Part shown: in pieces, positions 1-8,115 of the stretch
Numbering within the stretch: position 1 is the stretch's first letter
Layout: each line of letters opens with the position of its first letter
Assembly: GCF_900113935.1 (NCBI RefSeq)
Contig: NZ_FORF01000008.1
Span: forward strand, 1-64,000
Direction of reading: 5' to 3'
Source of the DNA: Aquamicrobium aerolatum DSM 21857
GTDB lineage: Bacteria; Pseudomonadota; Alphaproteobacteria; Rhizobiales; Rhizobiaceae
DNA: 64,000 bases
Notes under the pieces: generated by a model
What the model was told of the DNA's origin: nothing
The model's input: the letters and a program-made list of their open reading frames with translations, nothing else
Database searches by the model: none
Translations under genes and position numbers: made by a program

Positions 1-322
1 GAAGCTTTACGAGCGCACCAGCGTCATCATCACCACCAATCTCGCTTTCGCAGAATGGCCGAGCGTCTTCGGCGACGCCAAGATGACGACCGCACTGCTG
101 GACAGGCTCACGCACCACTGCGAAATCGTCGAGACCGGAAACGAATCCTGGCGCTTCAAAAGCCGCTCTCAAAGCTAAAGCCGAAAAGCCAATCAGCCGC
201 GCCCGATCAGGCTGTGCAACCCCGACCAGCTTCGCCTGATCGGGCGCTAACCGGCGTGCCCTTCACAAGCTCTAACCGGGGTCCCTTTTACACGAAAAGG
301 CGGGGTCCCGTTTCCACGGTCA
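1..322 (+). mobile_element. IS21-family insertion sequence, right-hand end (partial)
   Basis: The window opens inside an IS21-family element. The IstB helper gene ends at 178, followed by about 140 bases of terminal sequence with repeated GGGTCCC motifs near 286-310. The chromosomal hsdS reading frame resumes at about 323, and the boundary at ...CCACGGTCA fits the usual TG...CA ends of this family. The left end, istA and the target duplication lie outside the window, so the exact end is inferred from where hsdS homology stops. Confidence 0.75.
2..178 (+). CDS. istB: IstB-like transposition helper ATPase, C-terminal end (partial)
   Basis: The last 58 codons of an IS21 helper protein are present; the 5' part lies before the window. 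The residues [13 protein letters not shown] and [14 protein letters not shown] match the sensor and C-terminal helices of the AAA+ ATPase IstB, which loads the IstA transposase on target DNA. The ending WRFKSRS is typical of the family. The frame runs without interruption to TAA at 176-178, so the C-terminus is intact. Whether the element is active cannot be judged from this end alone. Confidence 0.85.
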   Translation, partial: KLYERTSVIITTNLAFAEWPSVFGDAKMTTALLDRLTHHCEIVETGNESWRFKSRSQS

Positions 323-921
323 TTGACAAGGAGCCGTTCGAGCGCGCCCTGCTTGACCTTCCGGGTCTGCTCGATCACCGCCCGCGTCGCCGCAATCGCC
401 TCATCGACGCTGGACAGGATCTTGGCGATCCGACGCTGTTCGGCCAGTGGGGGAATGGAAATCGGGATCGATTTAAGCGTCGCCTTGCTGATCTCCGGAA
501 ATGTGCTGCCACCTGCCGCGTTTTCCAAGATCGGTCTGCTGAACGCAATCCACTGAAGGAGGAAGGTCGGATCAAAGCTCTTGGACGGAAGAAAGTTTGC
601 GAAGCCTTGATTCGTGGCCATCGGCACAGTGTTGATCGCCGCGAAGCCTATCGTGGCTCGACTCGTCATCAGCACGCTTCCGGCTGGTAGCATTTTCAAC
701 GAAGTTTCTTTTAGCGCTTGGTCCGAAACTGAGGACTTCGTCGAAGCTAAACGTGTTTGCCCCATCGGGAGAGCGGTGATGTCCGACGGCGTTGCCCAAA
801 ACCAGCACCCACCTTCCCAGTATTCAGGGTTAGCTTTCGAAGGAGTCGTTCCACCCACGATCTCGGTTAAATCACCCAGCCTTGCAAGACGCCACCCCTC
901 CGGTGGCACATCACGCGACAT
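247..921 (-). pseudogene. hsdS: Type I restriction-modification specificity subunit HsdS, truncated by the IS element
   Basis: HsdS subunits recognise a split DNA target and guide the HsdM/HsdR complex. This frame has 224 codons where complete HsdS proteins usually have about 380-450. It carries one target recognition domain (start PPEGWRLARLGDL, middle FWATPSDI, end IPPLAEQRRIA) and the first conserved coiled-coil helix. After about residue 200 (LERLLVN) the frame enters the IS21 terminus, so the last 20 or so residues are encoded by the insertion sequence. The start overlaps the end of hsdM by 11 bases, as in an operon. The second recognition domain is lost here, so a normal bipartite specificity is unlikely. 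Half-size HsdS proteins that work as dimers are known, so residual function is not excluded. Confidence 0.85.
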
Positions 922-2401
922 AGCCGAGCTCCCTGAGAAAGCCCATCATTCGCGCTTCCGCTGCGTCCCGCTCGGCCTGCAACTCAACCAGCTTTTCGAC
1001 TTCCGCCGCGACATCGACCACTTCGGCCTCCTTCCCCAAATGCACATAGCGGCTGATGTTGAGGTTGAAGTCGTTTGCTTCGATCTCGCTGACCAGCACC
1101 ACCCGCGCTAGCCGCTCAATGTCAGCAAAGTCATCATAGGCTTTGGCGAGCGTAGCGACGTTCGCGTCTGACAGATGGTTCTGAGCCTTGCCTTCGACGA
1201 AGTGCTCGGCACCATTGACGACGAGGACCTTACCCTTCCGTGCCGCCGGCTTCTGTTTGCGAAGGATCAGTATGCAAGCAGGGATGCCAGCGCCGTAGAA
1301 CAGGTTCGGTGCAAGTCCGATCACCGCATCGATGAGATCATCGCGGATCAGCCCCGCACGGATCCGACCCTCAGCGCCACCACGAAACAGCACCCCATGC
1401 GGCAGCACGACGCCGCAAATACCGTCTTCCTTCAGGCTCGCCACCATGTGCTGCACGAAGGCGAGGTCGCCGTAAGATTTTGGTGGGCAGCCATAGCGGT
1501 CGCGGCCATAGACATCGCCCTGGCTCCAAACCTCATGTCCCCAGTTTTTCAGCGAGAACGGCGGGTTCGCCAGCACGCGGTCAAAAGTGCGGATCGCCTT
1601 CGCGCCCTCACCAGTCAGATGCTTTGGCTCCAGCAACGTATCGCCGCGCGCCACCTGCGCATCGTCGATATCGTGCAGGAACAGGTTCATCTGGCAGATC
1701 GCCCAAGTGTTCAGGTTCCGCTCCTGACCGAACAGCGACAGGCTCTTCGGGTTTTTGCCCTGCCGCTCCAGATGATGCACCGCCTCCAGCAACATGCCGC
1801 CGGAACCGCAGGTCGGATCGTAGATCGACATACCTTCTTCAGGCTTCAGGCATTCGACGATCAGCCGCACGACCATCTTCGGCGTATAGAACTCGCCGCC
1901 TCTCTTGCCTGCATCGTCGGCGAACTGTGCGATCAGGTATTCGTAGGCTTGGCCGAGCACGTCGGCCTCGACATCAGAGTTACGTAGCCGATGTGTCTCG
2001 AAGTGCTGGAGAAGCTTCTCCAGCATGGCATCCGGGAAGCGCTCCTTGTTGTTGAAGTCGACATCCTGAAAGACACCCCGCAACCGCATGTTCGCGTCTT
2101 CGATGGCGCTGAAGGCGTTGTTCAGATGGGTGCCAATGTCGGTGGTGTGCTTGCGCACGTCCTTCCAGAAATGACCCTTCGGAATATCGAAGCGGTGCTC
2201 ATCGGGATCCGCCGCAAGCTCGGCATCATTGTAGCGCGCCAGCCGCTCCTCATACTCCTCCTCCCAGACGTCCGAGAGGCGTTTGAAGAACAACAGACCG
2301 AAAATGTAGTGCTTGTAGTCACCGGAATCGATCGAGCCACGCAGGATATCGGCAGCCCGCCAGAGATGTGTCTCCAGCTGCGATAGTGTCAAAGTCGTCA
2401 A
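911..2401 (-). CDS. hsdM: Type I restriction-modification DNA methyltransferase subunit HsdM
   Basis: N6-adenine DNA methyltransferase subunit of a type I restriction-modification system, 496 residues. The N-terminal helical HsdM_N domain (about residues 1-140, with YIFGLLFFKRLSDVWEEE) is followed by the catalytic domain. SAM-binding motif I is DPTCGSGGML and catalytic motif IV is NPPF, within LANPPFSLKNWG. It needs HsdS to bind DNA. The partner hsdS immediately downstream is broken by an IS element and no hsdR is visible in the window, so the system is probably impaired or its other parts lie beyond position 1. The reading frame itself looks intact. Confidence 0.95.
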   Translation of the reverse strand: MTTLTLSQLETHLWRAADILRGSIDSGDYKHYIFGLLFFKRLSDVWEEEYEERLARYNDAELAADPDEHRFDIPKGHFWKDVRKHTTDIGTHLNNAFSAIEDANMRLRGVFQDVDFNNKERFPDAMLEKLLQHFETHRLRNSDVEADVLGQAYEYLIAQFADDAGKRGGEFYTPKMVVRLIVECLKPEEGMSIYDPTCGSGGMLLEAVHHLERQGKNPKSLSLFGQERNLNTWAICQMNLFLHDIDDAQVARGDTLLEPKHLTGEGAKAIRTFDRVLANPPFSLKNWGHEVWSQGDVYGRDRYGCPPKSYGDLAFVQHMVASLKEDGICGVVLPHGVLFRGGAEGRIRAGLIRDDLIDAVIGLAPNLFYGAGIPACILILRKQKPAARKGKVLVVNGAEHFVEGKAQNHLSDANVATLAKAYDDFADIERLARVVLVSEIEANDFNLNISRYVHLGKEAEVVDVAAEVEKLVELQAERDAAEARMMGFLRELGYVA

Positions 2402-2475
2402 GGTATGCTTCCCACCTGAATTTCAACGCGATCCTATCAGGTAAGACCTCTTTGACAATTAACGTCGAGCTGAAT

Positions 2476-2555
2476 CTCCGGCACAGCCTAGCCACATCAC
2501 CAGCACGCCCATAAACGACCTTCCGCGCAACCCGACAGGGCTCGAACCCGCGATC
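2476..2555 (-). repeat. att-like direct repeat with degenerate tRNA 3' end (copy A)
   Basis: Read on the minus strand, 2524-2555 resembles the TΨC arm and acceptor strand of a tRNA (core GGTTCGAGCCCTGTCGGGTT), but no 5' half is present. The flank at 2476-2496 begins CTCCGGCACA and shares GCCACA with the copy at 6298-6390, so the similarity extends past the tRNA core. The two copies lie in the same orientation around the segment that carries the GcrA-like and permease genes. Degenerate attachment sites of an integrated element are the most likely explanation. Confidence 0.45.
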
Positions 2556-2942
2556 GCTATCGCCCTTTGGACATCGTCACGAGCAGAATGTTGTGCAGAG
2601 ACTGACGTTGCGGCACGCAGATTCCGTCTCACTTCACCAATGGCTATGTGCGCGCCGCGCCGAAAGGCTGACCATGACCCGCGGAGAGGTGGGAGAGTAG
2701 TCGAATGCACCCATCAGTTTCCACCAAAGCTCTGAGACTGCTTCGAACGCTATTTTCAGTCTCTGAATGGCTTTCGTTTCAAACCATGCAAACGTCGCAC
2801 GATTTGGGTTCGTTCTAAAAATACACCAAGATTCAATACGTTGTAGTTTCCGAACTGCGCCCGAGTTGTAAGGGATGCCGCAACCAGCCGCGTGAACACA
2901 AACACCCAAGCTGGGCGTTTTCGAGCGCTGCAAAGCGTAACC
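2556..2942. other. Intergenic region with no recognised gene
   Basis: This stretch of just under 400 bases has no frame with recognisable protein similarity. The open frames in it show no plausible ribosome binding site or coherent composition. It looks like decayed accessory DNA between the att-like repeat and the GcrA-like gene. Confidence 0.4.
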
Positions 2943-3176
2943 CTAAGTAGTGCGGCGTTGGACGCGACCAAAACTTGAACGAACTCCTCGGGGCTCCGCA
3001 GAAGTCACAATCCCATGATGATGATCACAGTAGACGCGGTCCGCTGAGGTTTGCGTGGCGCAAAAGCGGTAACCGCCCGTTGCTGACGGATCAACGCGAA
3101 CCGGAAAGCGGCATTGATCGCGGCCTAAATTCATGAGCAGAACTTCGCCAATGGGAAATTTGTTAGTATCAAGCAT
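2943..3176 (-). CDS. Small GcrA-like protein (C-terminal GcrA domain only)
   Basis: A 77-codon frame whose central part resembles the C-terminal half of the alphaproteobacterial cell-cycle regulator GcrA. It has LGRDQCRFPV, then YRFCATQ, then YCDHHH, the same order of Cys/His residues as the CKWP...FCG...YC.HH pattern of GcrA. The N-terminal DNA-binding helices of full-length GcrA (about 170 residues) are absent. The start is the ATG at 3176, preceded by GAAG; an upstream TTG at 3188 is possible. It may be a phage- or island-borne GcrA-like mini-protein, which is common in rhizobial accessory DNA, or a remnant. It lies in the segment bounded by the att-like repeats. Confidence 0.55.
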   Translation of the reverse strand: MLDTNKFPIGEVLLMNLGRDQCRFPVRVDPSATGGYRFCATQTSADRVYCDHHHGIVTSAEPRGVRSSFGRVQRRTT

Positions 3177-3440
3177 AATGTTCTTCAAGTCTCCGATCGT
3201 TGCGCGAACGGCGAAATACCCGCTTCTTTACCGCAAGCGTGACGCTTCATAGGCGGCGTTGGTCTGCGCGCGATTTGGTTATGAACACTATGTAGGGTCG
3301 GGATCAGTGTTAATGAAGGCCTGTTTCTTGCTGATTATTAACATTTTACTTGCAACCAACCGCCATCTCTCTCCTCACCACCGGTTAAACGAACATGACC
3401 GACCAAACCTCACCGTAACAGATCAAAGGTCCAGCAACGC

Positions 3441-5210
3441 ATGACAGTCGAAATTATGTTGGTGTTGGGTGTCGCCCTGATCGCCATCATTCTGTTTGCA
3501 ACGGAGAAGTTGCGGATCGACGCGGTGGCACTTCTGGTGCTCTTCTCCTTAGTCATACTTGGGCTCATCAGCCCAAGCGAGGCGTTGAGCGGCTTTAGCA
3601 ATCAAGCCACCGTCACAGTGGGGGCAATGTTTGTTCTGGCAGCAGGGCTTCAGAACAGCGGCGCGCTGTCCGGGATAGGCAGCTTGCTGGGACAGGCAAA
3701 ATCGCCATTCCTGTTTCTCCTTGTCTTGTTCGCGGTGCTGGCTGTTGTTGCTCCCTTCGTCAACAACACGGCCGTCGTTGCCGTTTTCATGCCGCTGGTC
3801 ATTACATCCGCTGCGAGCATCGGAATGTCAGCATCCAAGGCGCTCATTCCGCTGTCCTACGTGTCGCAGATGGCGGGGGTCTGCACCTTGGTTGGCACCT
3901 CAACCAATCTGTTGGTCAACGCAATGGCACAGGACTTAGGCCATCCCGGGTTCAGCATGTTTGAGTTCACGCCGCTGGGGATAATCTGCTTTTTGGCCGG
4001 ATGTTTCTATCTGCTGACCGTGGGTCGATGGCTCTTGCCAGACGCGCGAGCAAATGAACTTGTCGAGCAGTATGAACTGGGAAAATACATTACCGAACTG
4101 CGCGTCTTGCCCGACTCTTCGTTGATCGGAACGTCTGTTGCTGAAGCTCGGCTTGGCAGAGATTTTGGCGTTTTCGTTCTGGAACTGCTGCGTGGGGAAA
4201 GGAAAGTTTGGTCTCCGCGGTCACAGATACTGAAAGAAGACGACATCCTGATCGCCCGGGGCGATTGGTCGAAGTTAGATCAGCTGAGGGCAAAGGCGGG
4301 ACTTGAGATCAACACCGAGTTCCAGCTGAAGGCTCGGACCCTTGAGGAAGGCACGCAGCAGGTGCTGACCGAAGTGATGATTGCCCCGCGATCACGAGTC
4401 ATTGGGAGCACGCTGGCGCTGCTTGACCGACGCTGGCAACACAATGCGACGGTGCTGGCCATTCATCGCCGAGGTGAAAGGTTGCGTGAGCAGCTCAAAG
4501 ACGTGACTTTGAATGTCGGCGATGTCTTGCTGATGCTTACTCCCGAAGCCGAGATGAAGGCACTGCGTCGAGATTCCAATGTCATCGTGCTCAGCCAGCG
4601 GGAAGCTGACAGGCCTCGCGGCTGGCGCGCGCCCTTTGCCCTCATAACGATGGCACTAGTGATAGTCCTGTCTGCGCTCAGTTGGGTGCCCATTGCGATC
4701 ACATCACTGATTGGTGCGCTGGCAATGACCCTTGCAGGCTGCCTCGATGCCGATGAGGTCTATGATGCCATCGACTGGCGTATTCTTATCCTACTAGCTG
4801 GATTGCTGCCTCTGGGTATTGCCATGTCTCAGACCGGGGCGGCCCAGTTCATCGTCGCAAACTCGATAGGTATGGTCAGTGACTTCGGCCCACTGGTAGT
4901 GTTGGCTGTCTTGTATTTGATGGCGCTACTGCTAACCGAGTTCATGAGTAATGCGGCCGCGGCTGTTTTGCTCACTCCTATCGGCATGTCCACCGCTGAC
5001 ATGCTCGGCGTGGATAGCACCCCCTTCCTGATAGCGGTCACATTTGCTGCCTCAACAAGTTTTGCGACGCCGGTAGGCTACCAGACCAACACCATGGTCT
5101 ATAGTGCCGGTGGATACAGGTTCACTGACTTCGTTAAGGTTGGCCTTCCGCTGAATCTGCTCTTTTGGGTGCTAGGCGTCATCTTCATCCCTGTGTTCTG
5201 GTCGTTCTGA
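3441..5210 (+). CDS. SLC13/DASS-type permease with two RCK_C (TrkA-C) domains
   Basis: A 589-residue inner-membrane transporter with the layout of the CitT/SLC13-type anion:Na+ symporters that carry cytosolic RCK_C domains. Several membrane helices (about residues 1-195) are followed by two RCK_C modules (about 205-290 and 300-385), then a second membrane half (about 395-589). Family signatures are VNNTAVVAVFMPL and GTSTNLLVNA in the first half and EFMSNAAAAVLL and FATPVGYQTNTMV in the second. Relatives carry sulfate, dicarboxylates or other anions, and the substrate cannot be read from sequence. No Shine-Dalgarno is obvious before ATG 3441. It stands alone, without an operon partner. Confidence 0.9.
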   Translation: MTVEIMLVLGVALIAIILFATEKLRIDAVALLVLFSLVILGLISPSEALSGFSNQATVTVGAMFVLAAGLQNSGALSGIGSLLGQAKSPFLFLLVLFAVLAVVAPFVNNTAVVAVFMPLVITSAASIGMSASKALIPLSYVSQMAGVCTLVGTSTNLLVNAMAQDLGHPGFSMFEFTPLGIICFLAGCFYLLTVGRWLLPDARANELVEQYELGKYITELRVLPDSSLIGTSVAEARLGRDFGVFVLELLRGERKVWSPRSQILKEDDILIARGDWSKLDQLRAKAGLEINTEFQLKARTLEEGTQQVLTEVMIAPRSRVIGSTLALLDRRWQHNATVLAIHRRGERLREQLKDVTLNVGDVLLMLTPEAEMKALRRDSNVIVLSQREADRPRGWRAPFALITMALVIVLSALSWVPIAITSLIGALAMTLAGCLDADEVYDAIDWRILILLAGLLPLGIAMSQTGAAQFIVANSIGMVSDFGPLVVLAVLYLMALLLTEFMSNAAAAVLLTPIGMSTADMLGVDSTPFLIAVTFAASTSFATPVGYQTNTMVYSAGGYRFTDFVKVGLPLNLLFWVLGVIFIPVFWSF

Positions 5211-5857
5211 TTCCTGTCCAGTTCTATACGCCCCCGCAGATGTCTGATCGTGCTATTTCTTTGATCTTCGAGCAGCCTATGCCACGACTCATACTTGCTC
5301 GCGCACCGGCGACAGGGGTCGAATCTGTTACATCGCCACCTCATTCGGACCCCGTCAGTTGCACGATGTTGCGCAGCGTCTGAGAGAAGCAGTGAACTTC
5401 TGCGCGAACGGACGCGAAGCCAGCCGGCGCTCACCCCTGCGTCTAAAGAAGCGCCCCCTCACTACGGCGTGTGATCAGCTCCTGTCGTGACCTTATGCCT
5501 GGTCGGCGACCTCAGTGCATCCAGTGCAGAGGCATGGTGATCCTTGGCTCCCCCTCACTACCCCCCCGGCAACACCACCGGCTTCGGAACCGTGACCTCC
5601 ACACAGCGGCTCACGCCCATCCGCGCAATGCGGTGCAACAGCGTGTCAGGGGAGCTCGCTGGCTGGCTCCAATCCCAATCGCTCAAAGTTCCAAGACACA
5701 ACGCTCGGACGGCGCCACCAAGCGCCTCCTGCGACAACCAGCGCGACCGGCATGATACGACGCTGGGCGAACGGGCATCCAACTGTGGCGTCATTCAAGC
5801 TTGTCACCTCATCGCCGAACGGTATTCTCGGACTCTCGACGAAAGGGGGGGACTACT
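5211..5857. other. Long intergenic region, nothing recognised
   Basis: About 650 bases between the permease and the small secreted protein. The open frames on either strand lack start signals and any recognisable motif. There is no clear terminator hairpin after the permease stop. The final bases hold a strong ribosome binding site (AAAGGGGGGG near 5842-5851) for the next gene. Confidence 0.4.
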
Positions 5858-6280
5858 GTGAACACTTTACTCCGCCTAGCATGCCTGTTGGTCATCACTG
5901 CTTGGACAACAAACACCGCCGTCGCACAGTCAATTATTCGCTCTGAGCCAGCCGGGGAGGAATTGATCGAAAGCTACGTAGCCCATATCGGACGCCGAGA
6001 TCTATTTAACTCCAACGGCGCTCGATTGACTGAACCTTGGCAGATCTTGCGGCAGGACCGAGCCAACTTTCATCGCTTCGGAATCCAGGACGCTGGCGAC
6101 GAATGGGATAGCTTCTTCGGGAATGCGAACAACCGAGCTGCTCTTGAGAATATGCTTCGAAATGGCTCGATTTCAGCGCAAGCGTCACGTGACATCATCC
6201 GTGGCGGTGCTACGGTCTTGGTCGAGATTTACGGACGCGGAAATGTCGGGCGATCGGTGGTTGTAACGGTCGCCCGCTAG
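5858..6280 (+). CDS. Small secreted protein of unknown function
   Basis: The GTG at 5858 is chosen because a purine-rich GAAAGGGGGGGA lies about seven bases upstream, and because it places a good signal peptide at the very start: MNTLLRLACLLVITAW, cleavage after AVAQ. The product has 140 residues, about 116 after processing, so it is probably periplasmic. The mature part has YVAHIGRRDLFNSNG and ends in a short basic tail, with no cysteines. I do not recognise the family. It lies just upstream of the second att-like repeat, which suggests island cargo. Confidence 0.65.
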   Translation: MNTLLRLACLLVITAWTTNTAVAQSIIRSEPAGEELIESYVAHIGRRDLFNSNGARLTEPWQILRQDRANFHRFGIQDAGDEWDSFFGNANNRAALENMLRNGSISAQASRDIIRGGATVLVEIYGRGNVGRSVVVTVAR

Positions 6281-6297
6281 GAAAAGAGGTGTCACCG

Positions 6298-6390
6298 CTC
6301 CGGCACATCCCGGCCACACCCGGCCCACCCCATCCGGCTGATTCCTGAACTCTGGCGCACCCGACAGGATTCGAACTTGTGACTTCTGCC
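6298..6390 (-). repeat. att-like repeat carrying an inverted tRNA-Arg 3' end (copy B)
   Basis: Bases 6353-6390 are the reverse complement of the last 38 bases of the tRNA-Arg gene at 6477-6553, with two mismatches (one in the T stem, one in the variable region). Homology stops abruptly at the 3' strand of the anticodon stem, so this is not a second tRNA. The flank at 6298-6318 (CTCCGGCACA...GCCACA) is shared with 2476-2496. tRNA 3' ends are standard integrase targets, so this looks like an attachment-site scar. Its orientation is opposite to the intact tRNA only about 90 bases away. Confidence 0.65.
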
Positions 6391-6476
6391 GTATAGGTTA
6401 CGCACATTCCAGCCTATTGTGCGCGTTAATCCATTGATGCCCGGCGCGTGATCGTCTAAGACGCATCTATCCGGAT

Positions 6477-6553
6477 GCACCCGTAGCTCAGCTGGATAGA
6501 GTGCTGCCCTCCGAAGGCAGAGGTCACAGGTTCGAATCCTGTCGGGTGCGCCA
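6477..6553 (+). tRNA. tRNA-Arg (anticodon CCG)
   Basis: A complete cloverleaf of 77 bases. The acceptor stem GCACCCG pairs with CGGGTGC, followed by discriminator G and an encoded CCA. The D arm contains AGCTCAGCTGGATAGAG. The anticodon stem is CTGCC/GGCAG with loop CTCCGAA, giving anticodon CCG, which reads CGG. The T arm is ACAGG-TTCGAAT-CCTGT. An inverted partial copy of its 3' end lies at 6353-6390. Confidence 0.97.
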
Positions 6554-6835
6554 ATAAAATCAAATGCTTAGATGTATTTCTGCCAGCTTGTTGTGTTCTC
6601 GTGTCACAACGAGTTGTAGCGCGGAATAACACCAGTGTTTGCCGGGAACCGCCGAGAATAGACGGTTTTCACCGGGAAGAACCGCGCAATTGTGCGGTTT
6701 GCGGGGCGGATCGACGCGTTGAGCAATCGCGGGTCGCGTCAGATCAATGCGCAGCTTGCCGTTTGAGCGCTTCTTGTAGGTTCGCGCTGCTTCCGCCCCG
6801 AGGGTCTCCTCGAGACCGTCATGTCTTCGCGCATG

Positions 6836-7993
6836 TCAGCAGAAGGCGTTGCAGCTCTGAAGAATGAATCTTTTCGCTTCCGCCAGCTGCTCCAGCTCAA
6901 CAAACTCGTCCGCCTTGTGGGCCTGCGCAATATCTCCGGGGCCGCACACCACCACAGGGATTTTCATCTTGCTGGTGAAGCACCCAGCTTCGGTACCATA
7001 AGAAAGCTTAACGTCAGCGTTCTTGCCGGCGCATCGCTTGGCAAGAATCACAGCTCGATCATCAGCAGGCATGCCAAATGATGGGTAGGAGTAGACGTCC
7101 TCTACGGTGACGCCACAATCGGAATGACGCGCCTTCATCTCTGCACGCAATGTTGCAGCGGGATCGAACACGAATCGACGCGCCAGCGTCTCGGAATCTT
7201 CGCCGGGCAGATAGCGAAATTCCATGTCGACCACACAGACATCGGGCACGATGTTGACTTGTGTTCCGCCTCGAATACCGCCGACATGAACGGTTGTGTG
7301 TGGAATATCGAACCCCGGATCGAACGGCCCGTCAGCGGCGATCTGCGACGCCATTTGCGTTAGCATGGAGACGTAGCGGGCGGCATAATCGACTGCATTG
7401 ACAGCCGCAGGAGCCCGGCTGGAATGCGCCGCCTGCCCAGTGAAAATCAACCGGAATGTGCAATTGCCCTTGTGCGCAAGTCCAATCTCCATGCGGGTCG
7501 GCTCGCCGACAATGCAAAGGTCTGGCGTGATGTTCCGATTGATCAGGTCGTCGATCAGATCATGTACGCCAAGGCAGCCCAGTTCTTCATCATAGGAAAG
7601 CGCAAAGTAGACGGGTTTGGACAGCTTGCCGGCATCGATATCGGGCACGCAGGCGAGCGCGGAGGCAATAAAGCCCTTCATATCGGCCGCGCCGCGCCCA
7701 TAAAGCCGATCACCAATGCGGGTCAGCCTGAACGGGTCTGTCGCCCATTGCTGCCCTTCAACCGGCACCACGTCGGTGTGCGCGGACAGCACCAGTCCCC
7801 CCGGCACGTCGGGACCAAGCCGCGCCAGCAGGCTGGCTTTTAGGCCATCTTCCGACGCGACGCGCCATGTCACAGCACCGTAGTCGGTCAGATATCGCTC
7901 TATATAGTCAACGATGTCGAGATTGGATCGATCGCTAATGGTTGCACAGGCAACCAGGTCTGAGAGGATCCTGATATCGTCTTCCAGATTCAT
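6836..7993 (-). CDS. M20-family deacylase, acetylornithine deacetylase (ArgE)-like
   Basis: A 385-residue zinc hydrolase that removes acyl groups from amino-acid-type substrates. It has the di-zinc motifs SAHTDVVPV, GRGAADMKGF, the catalytic-base region SYDEELGCLG, and IVGEPTRMEIG, with a late His in AQAHKADEF; the dimerisation domain lies between. I start at the ATG giving MNLEDD; the longer frame adds an 18-residue tail without family character. The closest named relatives are ArgE proteins, but the gene sits behind a TRAP transporter and a CapA-like gene rather than with arginine genes. It may therefore act on an imported N-acyl or peptide-like compound. The exact substrate is unknown. Confidence 0.88.
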   Translation of the reverse strand: MNLEDDIRILSDLVACATISDRSNLDIVDYIERYLTDYGAVTWRVASEDGLKASLLARLGPDVPGGLVLSAHTDVVPVEGQQWATDPFRLTRIGDRLYGRGAADMKGFIASALACVPDIDAGKLSKPVYFALSYDEELGCLGVHDLIDDLINRNITPDLCIVGEPTRMEIGLAHKGNCTFRLIFTGQAAHSSRAPAAVNAVDYAARYVSMLTQMASQIAADGPFDPGFDIPHTTVHVGGIRGGTQVNIVPDVCVVDMEFRYLPGEDSETLARRFVFDPAATLRAEMKARHSDCGVTVEDVYSYPSFGMPADDRAVILAKRCAGKNADVKLSYGTEAGCFTSKMKIPVVVCGPGDIAQAHKADEFVELEQLAEAKRFILQSCNAFC

Positions 7994-8115
7994 GATGTGA
8001 TATTTCCGATGGTGCGGCAAAGGTGAGCAGCAGGCAGGAAACGGCACACCGTTTCCCGCGCTCCGATACTCATAGGTGAAGATGAGAGGCGCTCTGGCGC
8101 CAGGCGTCGAGGCTC

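Noticed and set aside
2524-2555. Possible tRNA gene on the minus strand
   Set aside because: Only the T arm and acceptor 3' strand are recognisable; there is no anticodon arm or 5' half.
2634-2933. A 99-codon minus-strand frame in the accessory region
   Set aside because: No ribosome site and no coherent similarity; composition unlike the genes around it.
6353-6390. Possible second tRNA-Arg on the minus strand
   Set aside because: Similarity stops at the 3' half of the anticodon stem, so it cannot fold as a tRNA; treated as an attachment-type repeat.
6601-6867. An 88-codon plus-strand frame after the tRNA
   Set aside because: It runs into the M20 gene on the other strand, is Arg/Cys-rich without motifs, and has no ribosome site.
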